From the NCBI GenBank assembly GCA_963790965.1, contig CAWBQO010000006.1, positions 1,172,572 through 1,236,571 of the forward strand: a DNA stretch of 64,000 nt, given 5' to 3'. Below the pieces are notes generated by a model. It was not told the origin of the DNA. It worked only from the letters and a program-made list of their open reading frames with translations, and ran no database searches. Below are positions 52,241 through 61,688 of the stretch, in pieces (the stretch's first letter is position 1; the number at the start of each line of letters is the position of its first letter). The DNA comes from CAWBQO01 sp963790965. Its GTDB lineage: Bacteria; Bacteroidota; Rhodothermia; Rhodothermales; DASSAV01. The position numbers and the translations under genes were made by a program.

Positions 52241-53481
52241 TTACAACGAGCATCCTTGCAAAGGGACTGAGCGGTGCTCAGGATCCTGCCAGTCATAAGG
52301 CCCTGAGAAACTCAAGACTCCATTATGATCTATTAGGAAACCTGGTAAGTCAACAAACTGGGACAAGAAGTGATCGGCCTTGCTGGCCTCGCTGATGTAC
52401 TCGAGTGGGTACTCTGCGGCGACGGGATGCTCGTCTTGCCGTTCATAACATAACGGGTCCTTTATCAACTCACCGTCTGTAAATGGATGTGAGTGAATGA
52501 ACGCAACTGTTCCGTCAGGTCGACGGCCCGGCCTCACACCGGACATGTAGCACGAGCGGTATACTACGCCGTCTTGCACCTGCTCGAATTGCATGATGGA
52601 ATAGTGACCGTCCTGAAGAATTACCCAGCCAGCCTGCTCGCGTCGTTTTGTCTGGTCCTCACTGTAGGCGTTGGTTCGTTGCCAAAGCGCGTTTAAGTCT
52701 GACTGAAGCGCAGGATCACTGAAAACTTGAGCTTCGAATGGATAGGAGGTTGGGTCCAAAGTACACGCCACCACAGAATCCGGCGGCACGCAGGTCGTGC
52801 AGGGGCCTCCCCCTCCATCTCCACCGGGGCGCGGCGGATCCTGGGGCACGCCCGGCCCCGGCAGAGATGGGCCGGGATCCATCGGTGGCGGGTCCTCAGG
52901 CCACTGAGGCTCTTCGGGGTCGGGGTCGCCTTCGACGATGATCTCCTCGATCACGTAGCATTCGCAACCGGGATCGTACACGTAATCGTATCCCGGATCG
53001 GAAGCCGTAAGTCCCATGGTCCTCACTCCGACGGTCCGGGCTGCCTTCGTCTTCAGAGGTTTTGCCTTCGCCAGCCGAAGCCGCTTGAACGCTTCTTCCA
53101 TCGCTTCCCGGCTGTCCGGCACCGTACAGGCGGCGCTGCGGATCAGCACGCTGTCGGCGCTGTAGAGCGCGTAGTGGATGGACCGGGACCCGCTGACCTC
53201 GCTGAAACGTCTGGGAAAGGTCAGCGCCACCTGCCGGCTCGTATACCGGAGCGGCTCCGTGCCGACGCGTAACGTTACGGAACAGGTATACGGTTCGGTC
53301 TCTTTCGTCTTCGACGCCGAGAGAGCAGAGATGCGCAGCGTCTCCGTCGCAGCTCGATAGCCTGCGGTGTCATCCGCCTCCTGCAGGGCCGTCTGGCTAT
53401 CGCAGGCGCTAAGAGAGAAGAAAAGGACGAGCGCCGTCAGAAGCGCGGCGCGGGGGGGGGTGGTAAGTTAAGTTGCTTCAC
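52241..53481 (-). CDS. JAMM/JAB-fold lipoprotein, copy 1, signal peptide out of frame at a poly-C tract
   Basis: The intact downstream frame encodes ALLTALVLFFSLSACDSQ (lipobox LSAC), a ~190-residue N-terminal region, a proline-rich linker (PQWPEDPPPMDPGPSLPGPG) and a JAMM-like domain with REQAGWVILQDGHYSI, AFIHSHPFTDGE and ASKADHF. No start codon precedes the signal peptide in that frame. A GTG at 53481, preceded by AAGGTGG, starts VKQLNLPPP in a different frame; the two join if the C9 run at 53460-53452 is C10 or C7. The gene is therefore off as sequenced, or the tract is misread. Function unknown. Confidence 0.65.
53452..53460. repeat. Homopolymer G9/C9 tract in the JAMM lipoprotein start region
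   Basis: Nine consecutive G on the plus strand. It lies seven codons after the GTG start and just before the hydrophobic core of the signal peptide. Tracts of this length are prone to slippage, and one added base restores the frame. Confidence 0.85.
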
Positions 53482-53717
53482 GGAACCACCTTGTTGAGTT
53501 GAACAAACCCTGCCGCGGGCGCGGCAGAACGGAAGCGCTTTTATGGTAAGGCATTCGCTCCCGTTTGTCAAGGCATTTGCAGCATCCATTTGCATTTTCT
53601 CGGCAGCGTCTTGCCGGCGGCGCGTTGAAGGGCAGGAAACGGGCAACGTGTCTTCGCCGCGTCGTGCTATCCATCATCAATACCGCACGCTGGGTGTGTA
53701 AGGATCATGCTGAAGGC

Positions 53718-53738
53718 GGACGGCTCGGCGAGCCGTCC
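53718..53738. terminator. Hairpin downstream of dnaE2
   Basis: GGACGGCTC and GAGCCGTCC form a perfect 9-bp stem with a 3-base loop directly after the dnaE2 stop. There is no T run, so it may be a REP-like element or mRNA 3' stabiliser rather than a true terminator. Confidence 0.4.
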
Positions 53739-56700
53739 CTACCGAGCAGGGATGGTCCTTCCAGGTTGCGGGCACCATCCTCTTTCCGTTCCCCACTCGG
53801 ATCTCCCCCCGCCCGAGTCGCCGCTCAGCACCAGGCGGTCGCGGCCGCTGGCCTGGCTCGGATGGCCTTCGTAGCCGCCGAAGATGCCGTCGAGGCGCCA
53901 AGCGTCCGTCACGACGAGGCCGCGCCAGTTGCCTGCCGTGAGCAGCTGCCCCCGCACGATGAGCGCGGCCGAACGGATGACGTGGTCCATGCGCTCGAGC
54001 GCCTCCGGCCGCACGACGCACTGGATGAAGCCGGTCTCGTCCTCGATCGTCACGAAAAGCACGCCCTTCGCCGTCGGCGGCCGCTGGCGCAGGATCGACA
54101 GCCCGGCGACCGTCAGGATAGGCGGCAAGCCCCCCGGCCGCCCTTTCACTGCGCGCCCGAACTTCCAGCACGTATCGATGGTCCGGATCTCCAGTTCGCC
54201 CAGTTGCCGCCGGAGCAGTGTCATCGGATGGCTTCGCCCGGCCCCGTGCGTCCTGTAGTCCCAGCGCAGCCGCTCGGCCTCGCCCAGCGCCGGAAAGCTC
54301 GGCAAGTCCGCCTCCGTAAAGACCGGCAGATCGAAAAGCGACGGTTGCGGCACTTCGCCGGGCCGGCCGTTGCGCCGCGCAAGCAAGCCCACCTGCCAGA
54401 GCGCCCGGCGGCTGCCGCCCGCAAGCGCATCCATCGCTCCGGATTGCGCGAGGCTTTTGAAGAGGTCTACGTCGAGGTTCACCCGCCTGTAAAGATCCTC
54501 GACACTCTCGAACGGACCCCGCAGCCGCTCCATGAACACTGCCCTGGCGTCGTCGGCGGACATCCCGGCCACGGCCGCGAGCGGCTTGCGGATCGCCCAG
54601 CGCCCCTCGGCCGTCCGCTCGATGTCGTACCGCGTGCCGGACTGGTTCACCTCGGGCAAGAGCGTCGGCACGCGAAAGCGGCGCGCGTCCTGCTCGAGCG
54701 TCATCAGGTCGTACATCCCCGGGCGGTGCTGCATGAAGGCGGCCATGTAGGCGGCCGTATAGTGCCGCTTGAGGTAGCACGACTGGTAGACCGTCTTCGC
54801 AAACGCCGCCGCGTGGCTGCGGCAGAAGCCGTATCCCACGAAAAAGGAGACGTGATTGAAGACTTTGTCCGCAATCTCCGGATCCACGCCGCGCCCAACG
54901 GCACCCGCCACGAAACGCCCCCGCAGCTTCTCCATCTCCTCGCGGTTGCGGTACTTCGACATGAGCCGCCGAAACTCGTCCGCCTCCTCCAGGCTCATCC
55001 CCGCGAAGTGGTGCGCAATCTCCAGATTCTGCTCCTGAAAAAGAATGATGCCAAAGGTGTCTTTGAGGATCGGCTCCAGGTCGGGATGGTCGTACTGCAC
55101 CGGCTCCATCCCCCGTCGGCGGCGGACGAACGGGTTGACCATGTTGCCCTGCACCGGCCCCGGCCGAAAGAGCGCGATCTCGGCGATCAGGTCCTCGAAA
55201 CAGTCCACCTGGTTGCGGGCGAGCAGGTGAAGCTGCCCCTGCGACTCGATCTGGAAAGTAGCCATCGTGTCGCTTGCACGGATCATGTTGAACGTCGGCA
55301 CGTCGTCGAGCGGGACGCTGTCGAGGTCGAAATCCGGGTCGATGTGCCGGTGAATGAGTTCGACGGCCTCGGAGATGCAGGCAAGCATCCGGAGCGCAAG
55401 CACGTCGAACTTGACAAGCCCGAGCGCTTCGGTGTCGTCCTTGTCGAACTGCGTCACCTTGACGCCGTTGGCCGAGCGCTGAATGGGCGTGAAGTGGAAA
55501 AGCGGCTTGCTGGAGAGTACCATGCCGCCCGAGTGCTGCCCGAGATGGCGCGGGCACTCGTGCATCCCTTCGACGGAGTCGAGGAGCACCTCCAGCAGCG
55601 GAGAGCGCCCGAGCACGCCCTCGATCGGGACGCGGTAATCGCGGACGTGCCGCGCCGACCGATGCTCGACCGCCTTGGAGAGTTTGTTGACCGTTTCCAG
55701 CGGCCAGCCGAGCGCTTTGGCGGCATCGCGCAGGGCCGAGCGGAGGCGGTAGGTGATCACGTTGGCGGTCATGGCCGTCTGCGCCTCTCCGAAGCGCTCC
55801 TCCATCCACGCGATGATCTCCCCCCGGCGGTCGGAGTCGAAGTCCACGTCGATGTCGGGCGTGCCCTTGCGGCCGCCGTGCAGGAAACGTTCGAAGAGCA
55901 GCCGGTGCGCGATCGGGTCCACGGCGGTGATGCCGAGCAGATAGGCTACGAGCGAGTTGGCCGCCGAGCCGCGCCCGGCGCACCGAATGCCCCGCCGCCG
56001 CGACTCTACGACGACCTCATGGACGACAAGGAAGAAGCCGTCCAGCTCCAGCCCCGAGATGACGCCAAGCTCCTTCCGAAGCTGCGCCTCGGCCCGGGCG
56101 CGGCGTTCGGGCGGGTAGAAGCGGGGAAGGGCCTTGTAGCAAAGCGCGACGAGGTGCGCCCGTGCGGTGGTGCCTTCCGGTACACGCGCCGCCGGAGGCG
56201 TCAGGTGCTCCGGTACGAGGTTCAGGTCGCACCCCGCCGCCACCGCTTCCGCCCGCGCGAACGCGGCGGGGTAGGGGAGGAGGCGGCGCAACTCGGCCTC
56301 GTCTTTCAAAAACGCCTGCGCGTTCTGCGGCCGCTCGGGGTGCGGCTCGAAAACCGTGATGCCGAGCCGCACGCAAGTAAGCAGATCGTAGAGCCGGTAG
56401 TCGTCGCGAAGGGCATAGCGGACGTCGCCGGTGGCGAGCAGCGGGATACCGGTGGCTTCGGCAAGGCGGCTGAGCCGGTCGGCACGCAGCGTGTCGCCGG
56501 GCTGCTCGTGGTGCGCCACCTCAATGGAAAGATGCTCGCCGAAAATTTTGGCCAGTTCTTCCAGCCAGCCCAGCGCCAGGTCGGCCCGCCTGTCCTCAAC
56601 GAAGCGCCAGAGGCGGCTGCCCCGGGTGCCGGTGAGCGCGTGCAAGTCGGCAGCATGGTCCCGAAGCTCGTCGAGGGTGGCCGTGGGCGCGTCGCGGTCT

Positions 56701-56987
56701 CGCAGGTGGGCGCGCGTGAGGAGGCGGCAGAGGTTGGCATAACCCTCCGCCGATCGGGCCAGCAGCACGAGCATCCCGTCCTCGACGTGTACCTCCGCCC
56801 CGATGATCGGCTTGATGCCGTGGAGGCGGCACGCTTTCTGAAAACGCACCGCGCCGTAGACGCCGTTCACGTCCGTCAGCGCCACCGCCTTCATGCCGAG
56901 CGCTGCCGCGCGGGCGGCCAGCTTCTCGGGCGAGGCCCCGCCGGCCTGAAAGGAGAACCAGCTTCGAACGTGCAGGTGCGCAAACAT
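53739..56987 (-). CDS. dnaE2: Error-prone DNA polymerase DnaE2
   Basis: A 1082-residue C-family polymerase; ATG 56987 gives MFAHLHVRSWFSFQAGGASP, the standard PHP-domain start. The polymerase active site reads PDIDVDFDSDRRG (~375-387), with GRGSAANSLVAYLLGI before it and FGIILFQEQNLEIAHHFAGM and VGYGFCRSHAAAFA after. A C-terminal OB fold follows. It is the last gene of an imuB-DUF6504-dnaE2 operon, the mutasome arrangement for damage-induced translesion synthesis. Confidence 0.95.
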   Translation of the reverse strand: MFAHLHVRSWFSFQAGGASPEKLAARAAALGMKAVALTDVNGVYGAVRFQKACRLHGIKPIIGAEVHVEDGMLVLLARSAEGYANLCRLLTRAHLRDRDAPTATLDELRDHAADLHALTGTRGSRLWRFVEDRRADLALGWLEELAKIFGEHLSIEVAHHEQPGDTLRADRLSRLAEATGIPLLATGDVRYALRDDYRLYDLLTCVRLGITVFEPHPERPQNAQAFLKDEAELRRLLPYPAAFARAEAVAAGCDLNLVPEHLTPPAARVPEGTTARAHLVALCYKALPRFYPPERRARAEAQLRKELGVISGLELDGFFLVVHEVVVESRRRGIRCAGRGSAANSLVAYLLGITAVDPIAHRLLFERFLHGGRKGTPDIDVDFDSDRRGEIIAWMEERFGEAQTAMTANVITYRLRSALRDAAKALGWPLETVNKLSKAVEHRSARHVRDYRVPIEGVLGRSPLLEVLLDSVEGMHECPRHLGQHSGGMVLSSKPLFHFTPIQRSANGVKVTQFDKDDTEALGLVKFDVLALRMLACISEAVELIHRHIDPDFDLDSVPLDDVPTFNMIRASDTMATFQIESQGQLHLLARNQVDCFEDLIAEIALFRPGPVQGNMVNPFVRRRRGMEPVQYDHPDLEPILKDTFGIILFQEQNLEIAHHFAGMSLEEADEFRRLMSKYRNREEMEKLRGRFVAGAVGRGVDPEIADKVFNHVSFFVGYGFCRSHAAAFAKTVYQSCYLKRHYTAAYMAAFMQHRPGMYDLMTLEQDARRFRVPTLLPEVNQSGTRYDIERTAEGRWAIRKPLAAVAGMSADDARAVFMERLRGPFESVEDLYRRVNLDVDLFKSLAQSGAMDALAGGSRRALWQVGLLARRNGRPGEVPQPSLFDLPVFTEADLPSFPALGEAERLRWDYRTHGAGRSHPMTLLRRQLGELEIRTIDTCWKFGRAVKGRPGGLPPILTVAGLSILRQRPPTAKGVLFVTIEDETGFIQCVVRPEALERMDHVIRSAALIVRGQLLTAGNWRGLVVTDAWRLDGIFGGYEGHPSQASGRDRLVLSGDSGGGRSEWGTERGWCPQPGRTIPAR

Positions 56988-56998
56988 AAGGCCCCTCT

Positions 56999-57232
56999 TC
57001 AGTCCAGAATTTTTGAAAGCATCCACGTCTCGCCGGAGTGGTACAGCTCGACCACCCCGGTCGAGGTCAGCAGGCGGTAATAACGGCGGCAGACTTCGCC
57101 GCTCCACCAGCGGCCTTCGACCAGCCAGGTGCCCATCACGCCGTCCACGCGGATCACCCGCCGCCCCAGGCGCAGGCGCACCGGCACTTCCCGCTGCAAC
57201 CTGACCTCAACTGGTGTCGCGACGCGCTTCAT
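56999..57232 (-). CDS. DUF6504 family small protein of the mutasome operon
   Basis: A 77-residue protein between imuB and dnaE2, overlapping imuB by 4 bases and ending 11 bases before dnaE2. LGRRVIRVDGVMGTWLVEGR and CRRYYRLLTSTGVVELYH match the small DUF6504-type proteins found in this operon position in other bacteria. The role is unknown; an accessory to the ImuB-DnaE2 complex is likely. Confidence 0.8.
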   Translation of the reverse strand: MKRVATPVEVRLQREVPVRLRLGRRVIRVDGVMGTWLVEGRWWSGEVCRRYYRLLTSTGVVELYHSGETWMLSKILD

Positions 57233-58413
57233 GAGGTCACCTTCGCGCGCGTGCGCCGGCGGCGGGGCGGCGGCGTTTCAGGGTAAGGCTCCAGCCGCAT
57301 TTCATCCTCGTGCAGCAGCGCCGAAGGAACAGCGACCGCCCGCCAAAGCGAAGCGGGAAACTTCCGATGAACCACCCGCACGGCCTCGTAGACGGAAGGG
57401 CGCTCGGTGAAGAGCGACTGCTGCCGCAGGTCGAGCACGCGCAGCGCCCCCAGTTCAACCGCCACGGCGTCTGTCTCCATGTCCGGCTCGAGCCGCTCCG
57501 TCAGGAGCATCTGCACCGTCTGCGATATCCGCCGCCCATCGCAGACAGGCTCCGGAAGCGCCCGGGAGGCGTAGAGGGGCATAGGGCGGCCCCGAACCGT
57601 TAGAGACAGGCGAATGCGGCGGCAGTGACAGGCCCCAAGCGCGCCCGCAGCCTCGTGGGCCAGGGCGTCCAGCACCGGCAAGAGATCCGCCGGTTCGGTA
57701 GCCGGATGCTCGAAGTCGTAGAATGCTCGAATGACGGGGGCCGGCTTGAAGAGCGGGACCGGCGGCTCCTCGCCGGGATGGAGCATCTCGAAGAGGCGCT
57801 TTCCCTCGTCCCCGAACTGCCCCTTCAGGTGCCGCTCGCTGAGCGAGCCGACCTGCTGCAAGGACTCGTAGCCGAAGAGCTGCAGCGCCTCCACAAATTC
57901 TTCAGCAAACCCGGCCGCAACGAGCCGTGCCGTGCCGAAGCGCGCCATGAACGCCTTTTCCTGGTGCCCGCCCACTTCCATCACGCGCCCGGGTGCCGCG
58001 CGCAGGGCGGCCAGCAAAGCGAAAGAGCGATGGCGCGCGAATCCAATGCGCCCGCCCAGGCGTTCCGCCAACACCTGCACTTCTTCCGGCGACGCGCCCG
58101 TGAAGTAGGCCGTTCCCTCTCCCGCGTCCTCCATGAAGGGCGTGAGGCGGTTGACTTCTTCGAGCGCCTGCTCCCACGCCGCCTCTTCGAGAGGCCGGTC
58201 CCGAGCGGCGAGCGCCGCGTCGGGCAGGAGCGCGGCGGCGCGTCCGGCCGCCATGCCGAGCACGATGCCCGCGCGCCGGCACTCAGCCGAGGCCGCTATG
58301 ACGCGCCCGCCGGAGACGACGGCCACCGGGGCGCATTCCTCCGGCTGCGCGCGGCCGAACGCCCAGAGGGGAAACGAAGCTATGTAGAGGCAGCCGATCA
58401 AAGGAGAGGACAA
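57229..58413 (-). CDS. imuB: ImuB-like Y-family polymerase homologue
   Basis: A 394-residue DinB/ImuB-type protein. The N-terminus reads LIGCLYIASFPLWAFGR, where catalytic Y-family enzymes have acidic residues; these are absent, which is the ImuB feature. The finger/palm and little-finger regions are recognisable (CRRAGIVLGMAAGRAAALLP, TPFMEDAGEGTAYF). It should act as the adaptor between the clamp and DnaE2. The only usable starts are TTG codons (58413 or 58401). An imuA gene is not present upstream in the window. Confidence 0.85.
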   Translation of the reverse strand: MSSPLIGCLYIASFPLWAFGRAQPEECAPVAVVSGGRVIAASAECRRAGIVLGMAAGRAAALLPDAALAARDRPLEEAAWEQALEEVNRLTPFMEDAGEGTAYFTGASPEEVQVLAERLGGRIGFARHRSFALLAALRAAPGRVMEVGGHQEKAFMARFGTARLVAAGFAEEFVEALQLFGYESLQQVGSLSERHLKGQFGDEGKRLFEMLHPGEEPPVPLFKPAPVIRAFYDFEHPATEPADLLPVLDALAHEAAGALGACHCRRIRLSLTVRGRPMPLYASRALPEPVCDGRRISQTVQMLLTERLEPDMETDAVAVELGALRVLDLRQQSLFTERPSVYEAVRVVHRKFPASLWRAVAVPSALLHEDEMRLEPYPETPPPRRRRTRAKVTS

Positions 58414-58424
58414 ACATATATGTT
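58413..58424. promoter_or_regulatory. Palindrome AACATATATGTT at the imuB start
   Basis: A perfect 12-bp palindrome touching the TTG start codon of imuB. ImuB-DnaE2 operons are normally controlled by a LexA-type repressor, and AACA-N4-TGTT resembles known LexA site architecture, so it is a candidate SOS operator. Confidence 0.45.
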
Positions 58425-58656
58425 ATAACCATTGTAAGGGAAGTATACTACCGCGCACGCCCGAGCGCAACCCAAAGTTATCCACCTCGCGCCACAGACG
58501 CCCCCGAGGCCATCGGGTAACGAAAAAGGAGCAGAATCACCACGGCGTGTTCACAAAGAACCCCGGCCGCGCAAGACTCATCGCTTCAGCCGGACGCTGA
58601 AGATCAGGCTCCCGGCCGGCGGCCGAGTAGCCGTTTATCGGCGCTGCGCCCAGCCG

Positions 58657-59139
58657 CTATCTGGAGGAGCCGAGTAGAAGAGCGCCCTCTTCAAACCCGT
58701 ACGCGCGCGCGTAGTCGGCGGCGGTTTTGCCCGACGGGTCCGTTTCTTCCACCCGCGCGCCGTGATGCAGCAGCAGGCGGATGATGCCGGCCTGGCGAAA
58801 CATCGCCGCCATCATGAGCGGCGTTGCGCCGGCCCCGTTGCGCGCGTTCGCATCGGCACCGCGCGCAAGGAGCAAGGCGGCCGCGTCCGCGAACCCCTTG
58901 AAGCACAAGCCCATGAGCGGCGTGTTGCCCGCCCCATCTCGCCCGTCAATATCCGCCCCGGCGGACAACAGCCGCTCCGCGAGCGCGCGCTGGTCATTAT
59001 AGGCGGCAATCATGAGGAGCGAGTAGCCGCGCTCGTCGCGTAGGTCCGGGTCCAGTCCGGCCTCCAGGAAAGCGCTCATCACCTCCACGTCGCCGCGCCG
59101 GGCGATCTCGTGGAAGTCAACCTTATCGAGGTCAATCAT
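58657..59139 (-). CDS. Ankyrin-repeat protein linked to catalase
   Basis: A 160-residue protein; ATG 59139 gives MIDLDKVDFHEIARRGDVEV. Four ankyrin repeats follow: DERGYSLLMIAAYNDQRALA, GAGNTPLMGLCFKGFADAAA, GAGATPLMMAAMFRQAGIIR and PSGKTAADYARAYGFEEGA. It lies just downstream of a catalase gene on the same strand. Small ankyrin proteins paired with catalases (AnkB with KatB in Pseudomonas) support catalase function; that role is inferred here. Confidence 0.9.
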   Translation of the reverse strand: MIDLDKVDFHEIARRGDVEVMSAFLEAGLDPDLRDERGYSLLMIAAYNDQRALAERLLSAGADIDGRDGAGNTPLMGLCFKGFADAAALLLARGADANARNGAGATPLMMAAMFRQAGIIRLLLHHGARVEETDPSGKTAADYARAYGFEEGALLLGSSR

Positions 59140-59212
59140 GAGGGGCACGAATGAACCCGCCCCGGCGCAACAGAGGCGCAGGGGCGGGAAGTGCGTAACG
59201 GAAGAGCGGGCT

Positions 59213-60730
59213 CTACGCTCCCGGCTGCACGCTTGCGTGCTCGGCGTCCTCTTCGCGGTGCATGGCGTGCTGATCGAGCGCCGCGCGCACGCGCCGGCCG
59301 TAGTCGGCGTCGGCCTGGTCGAAGTGCGCCAGTTGCCGCTCGACAATCTCCTGCCGGCACTCGCCCAGCGACTCGGAGATGTTGCGCGCCAGGCGGTCTT
59401 TCTCCTCTTCATTCATCAGCCGGAAAAGATCGCCCGCCTGCGTGTAGTCGTCGTGGCCCTCGCGCGAGTTCCAGTGGTCTACCGTGACGTCGCCAAGCTT
59501 CCACGGCGGCTCGGTGTAGGACGCATCCGGCTGCGGCGCGCCCTCGATGCTGTTGGGGTAGTAGTTCGGGAAGCCCGTGCCGTCATCGAAAAGGCCGCCA
59601 AACTGCCCGTCCCGCATGTAGCTGCGGACAGGCACTTTCGGGCGGTTCACGGGAAGCTGCCGGTAGTTTACGCCGATCCGGTAGAGGTGCGCATCTTGAT
59701 AGCTCAAAAGCCGCCCCTGGAGCATCTTGTCCGGACTCGGCCCGATCCCCGGTACGAACGCGCTGGGATTGTAGGCCGCCTGTTCGACCTCGTGGTGGTA
59801 ATTCTCGGGCATACGGTTCAGCTCCAGCGTGCCCACCTCGATGAGCGGGAAGTCGCCGTGCGGCCACACTTTTGTCAGATCGAACGGATTCCAGCGGAAG
59901 CGCTCGGCTTCTTCCTGCGTCATCACCTGGATGTGGGCCGTCCATCTCGGAAAATCGCCGCGGCCGATGGCCTCGTTCATGTCCCGCTGGTGGCTTTCGC
60001 GATCCGAGGAGATCAGCTTGCCCGCTTCCTCATTGGTAAGATGCTGGTGCCCCTGGTGGGTTTTGAAATGGAAACGAACCCAGACGCGCACGCCCTCCGC
60101 GTTGATCATCGAGTAAGTGTGGCTGCTGTAGCCGTTCATGTGGCGGTAGGTGCGCGGGATGCCCCGGTCGCCGAAGAGCCACGTCACCTGGTGCAGACTT
60201 TCCGGGCAGAGGCTCCAGAAGTCCCACTGCATGTTCGGGTCGCGCAGGTTCGTTTGCGGATGCCGTTTCTGCGAATGGATGAACATGGCGAACTTGTACG
60301 GATCGCGCACGAAGAAGACCGGCGTGTTGTTGCACACGAGGTCCCAGTTGCCCTCGTCCGTGTAGAACTTCATGGCGAAGCCGCGCGGATCGCGCTCGGC
60401 GTCCGCCGCGCCGCGCTCGCCGGCGACGGTAGAGAAGCGAACGACGCAGTCGGTCGTCCTGCCGATCTTCGAGAAAATTGAAGCGCGGGTATACTTTGAA
60501 ATGTCGTGGGTCACGGTGAAGGTGCCGTAAACGCCGGTCCCTTTGGCGTGGACGACCCGTTCCGGCACGCGCTCCCGGTTGAAGCGCTGGATCTGCTCGA
60601 TCAGGTTCACGTCCTGCATGAGCAGCGGCCCGCGCGGTCCTGCCGAGAGGGCGTTTTCCTGTTCGGCCAGAGGGGCACCGTCTGCACTTGTCAGTAGGGG
60701 CGCGCGGCGGGAGGATTCTTTAGCTTCCAT
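59213..60730 (-). CDS. katA: Heme catalase, small-subunit type
   Basis: A 505-residue monofunctional catalase. ERVPERVVHAKGTGVYGTFT carries the distal His, GNWDLVCNNTPVFFVRD the distal Asn, and RLLSYQDAHLYRIGVNY the proximal heme-ligand Tyr. Length fits clade 1/3 small catalases without the C-terminal flavodoxin-like domain. There is no signal peptide, so it is cytoplasmic. Followed by an ankyrin gene on the same strand. Confidence 0.95.
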   Translation of the reverse strand: MEAKESSRRAPLLTSADGAPLAEQENALSAGPRGPLLMQDVNLIEQIQRFNRERVPERVVHAKGTGVYGTFTVTHDISKYTRASIFSKIGRTTDCVVRFSTVAGERGAADAERDPRGFAMKFYTDEGNWDLVCNNTPVFFVRDPYKFAMFIHSQKRHPQTNLRDPNMQWDFWSLCPESLHQVTWLFGDRGIPRTYRHMNGYSSHTYSMINAEGVRVWVRFHFKTHQGHQHLTNEEAGKLISSDRESHQRDMNEAIGRGDFPRWTAHIQVMTQEEAERFRWNPFDLTKVWPHGDFPLIEVGTLELNRMPENYHHEVEQAAYNPSAFVPGIGPSPDKMLQGRLLSYQDAHLYRIGVNYRQLPVNRPKVPVRSYMRDGQFGGLFDDGTGFPNYYPNSIEGAPQPDASYTEPPWKLGDVTVDHWNSREGHDDYTQAGDLFRLMNEEEKDRLARNISESLGECRQEIVERQLAHFDQADADYGRRVRAALDQHAMHREEDAEHASVQPGA

Positions 60731-60859
60731 GATGGCAGGCTTCTATGCTGGAGGAGGGAGACGCGGAAGAGTGGAGCGGCGTCGCATCCTGAAAGGTATC
60801 GTGCAGACGGGTAAACAACAGGCGCATAATTGTTACCATCCTGCTACCCGCCCGAGGCC

Positions 60860-61615
60860 ATGCCCCGGCCCCTCCGTCGCCTCGCGCCACCTTCCTTCGC
60901 AGGGGAGGAGTTCTTTATGCTTCAGACCTACACGCATCCCTGAACGCTAACCTTCGCAAACTCTCCCCCTTCCAGGGGGAGTACCCGAAGGGGGAGGGGG
61001 TTCTTCGCACCGGCGGACTGAACGCACTGCCATTCCGGAGCCACACCCCTCCGTCGCTTCGCGCCACCTTCCTTCGGCTTCGCTCAGGACAGGCTCCCTG
61101 AAAGGGGAGGAGTTCTTTATGTTTTAGACCTGCACGCATTCCTGAACGCTAATGCTCGATAAACTCTCCCCCTTCCAGGGGGAGTACCCCGAAGGGGGAG
61201 GGGGTTTTTGCGTGATGCAAGCACAGGTCATTCGGTTGCTGAGTTGCCGAGGTGAGCCACACCCCTCTGTTGCTTCGCGCCACCTTCCTTCGGCTTCGCT
61301 CAGGACAGGCTCCCTGAAAGGGGAGGAGTTTCTTGTTCTGCGCCGCTGACAACCATCTGTACGCTAATCCGTGCAAACTCTCCCCCTTCCAGGGGGAGTA
61401 CCCGAAGGGGGAGGGGGTTCTTCGCACCGGCGGACTGAACGCACAGCCATTCCTGAGCCGCACCCCTCCGTCGCTTCGCGCCACCTCCCCTTCGCAGGGG
61501 AGGAGTTCTTTATGCTTTAGACATTCATGCATTCCTGAACGCTAACGTTCGCAAACTCTCCCCCTTCCAGGGGCGTCCCTCCCGCTCGGGCGGGACAGGC
61601 TCCGGGGGGAGGGGG
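60860..61615. repeat. Array of palindromic ~200-bp repeats
   Basis: Four related units, marked by AAACTCTCCCCCTTCCAGGG at 60958, 61161, 61375 and 61553, spaced 203, 214 and 178 bases. Each contains CTCCCCCTT/AAGGGGGAG hairpins and CCTCCGTCGCTTCGCGCCAC followed by GGGGAGGAGTT. No gene is present from 60731 to 61688; short frames within it follow the repeat period. Confidence 0.88.
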
Positions 61616-61688
61616 TGCGCTCGGGAATTGCATTATGCCTGGCCCTGGCAACTTCATATCCCCTGCGCCTCTGCGTCAAATCGGTACA

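Noticed and set aside
53565..57080. 1171-codon open frame on the plus strand
   Set aside because: It is the antisense of dnaE2, rich in Arg/His/Pro with no domain; long antisense frames are expected in GC-rich genes.
60860..61615. Possible CRISPR array
   Set aside because: Units are ~178-214 bases, mutually related along their length with internal palindromes, not short repeats with unique spacers, and no cas genes are near.
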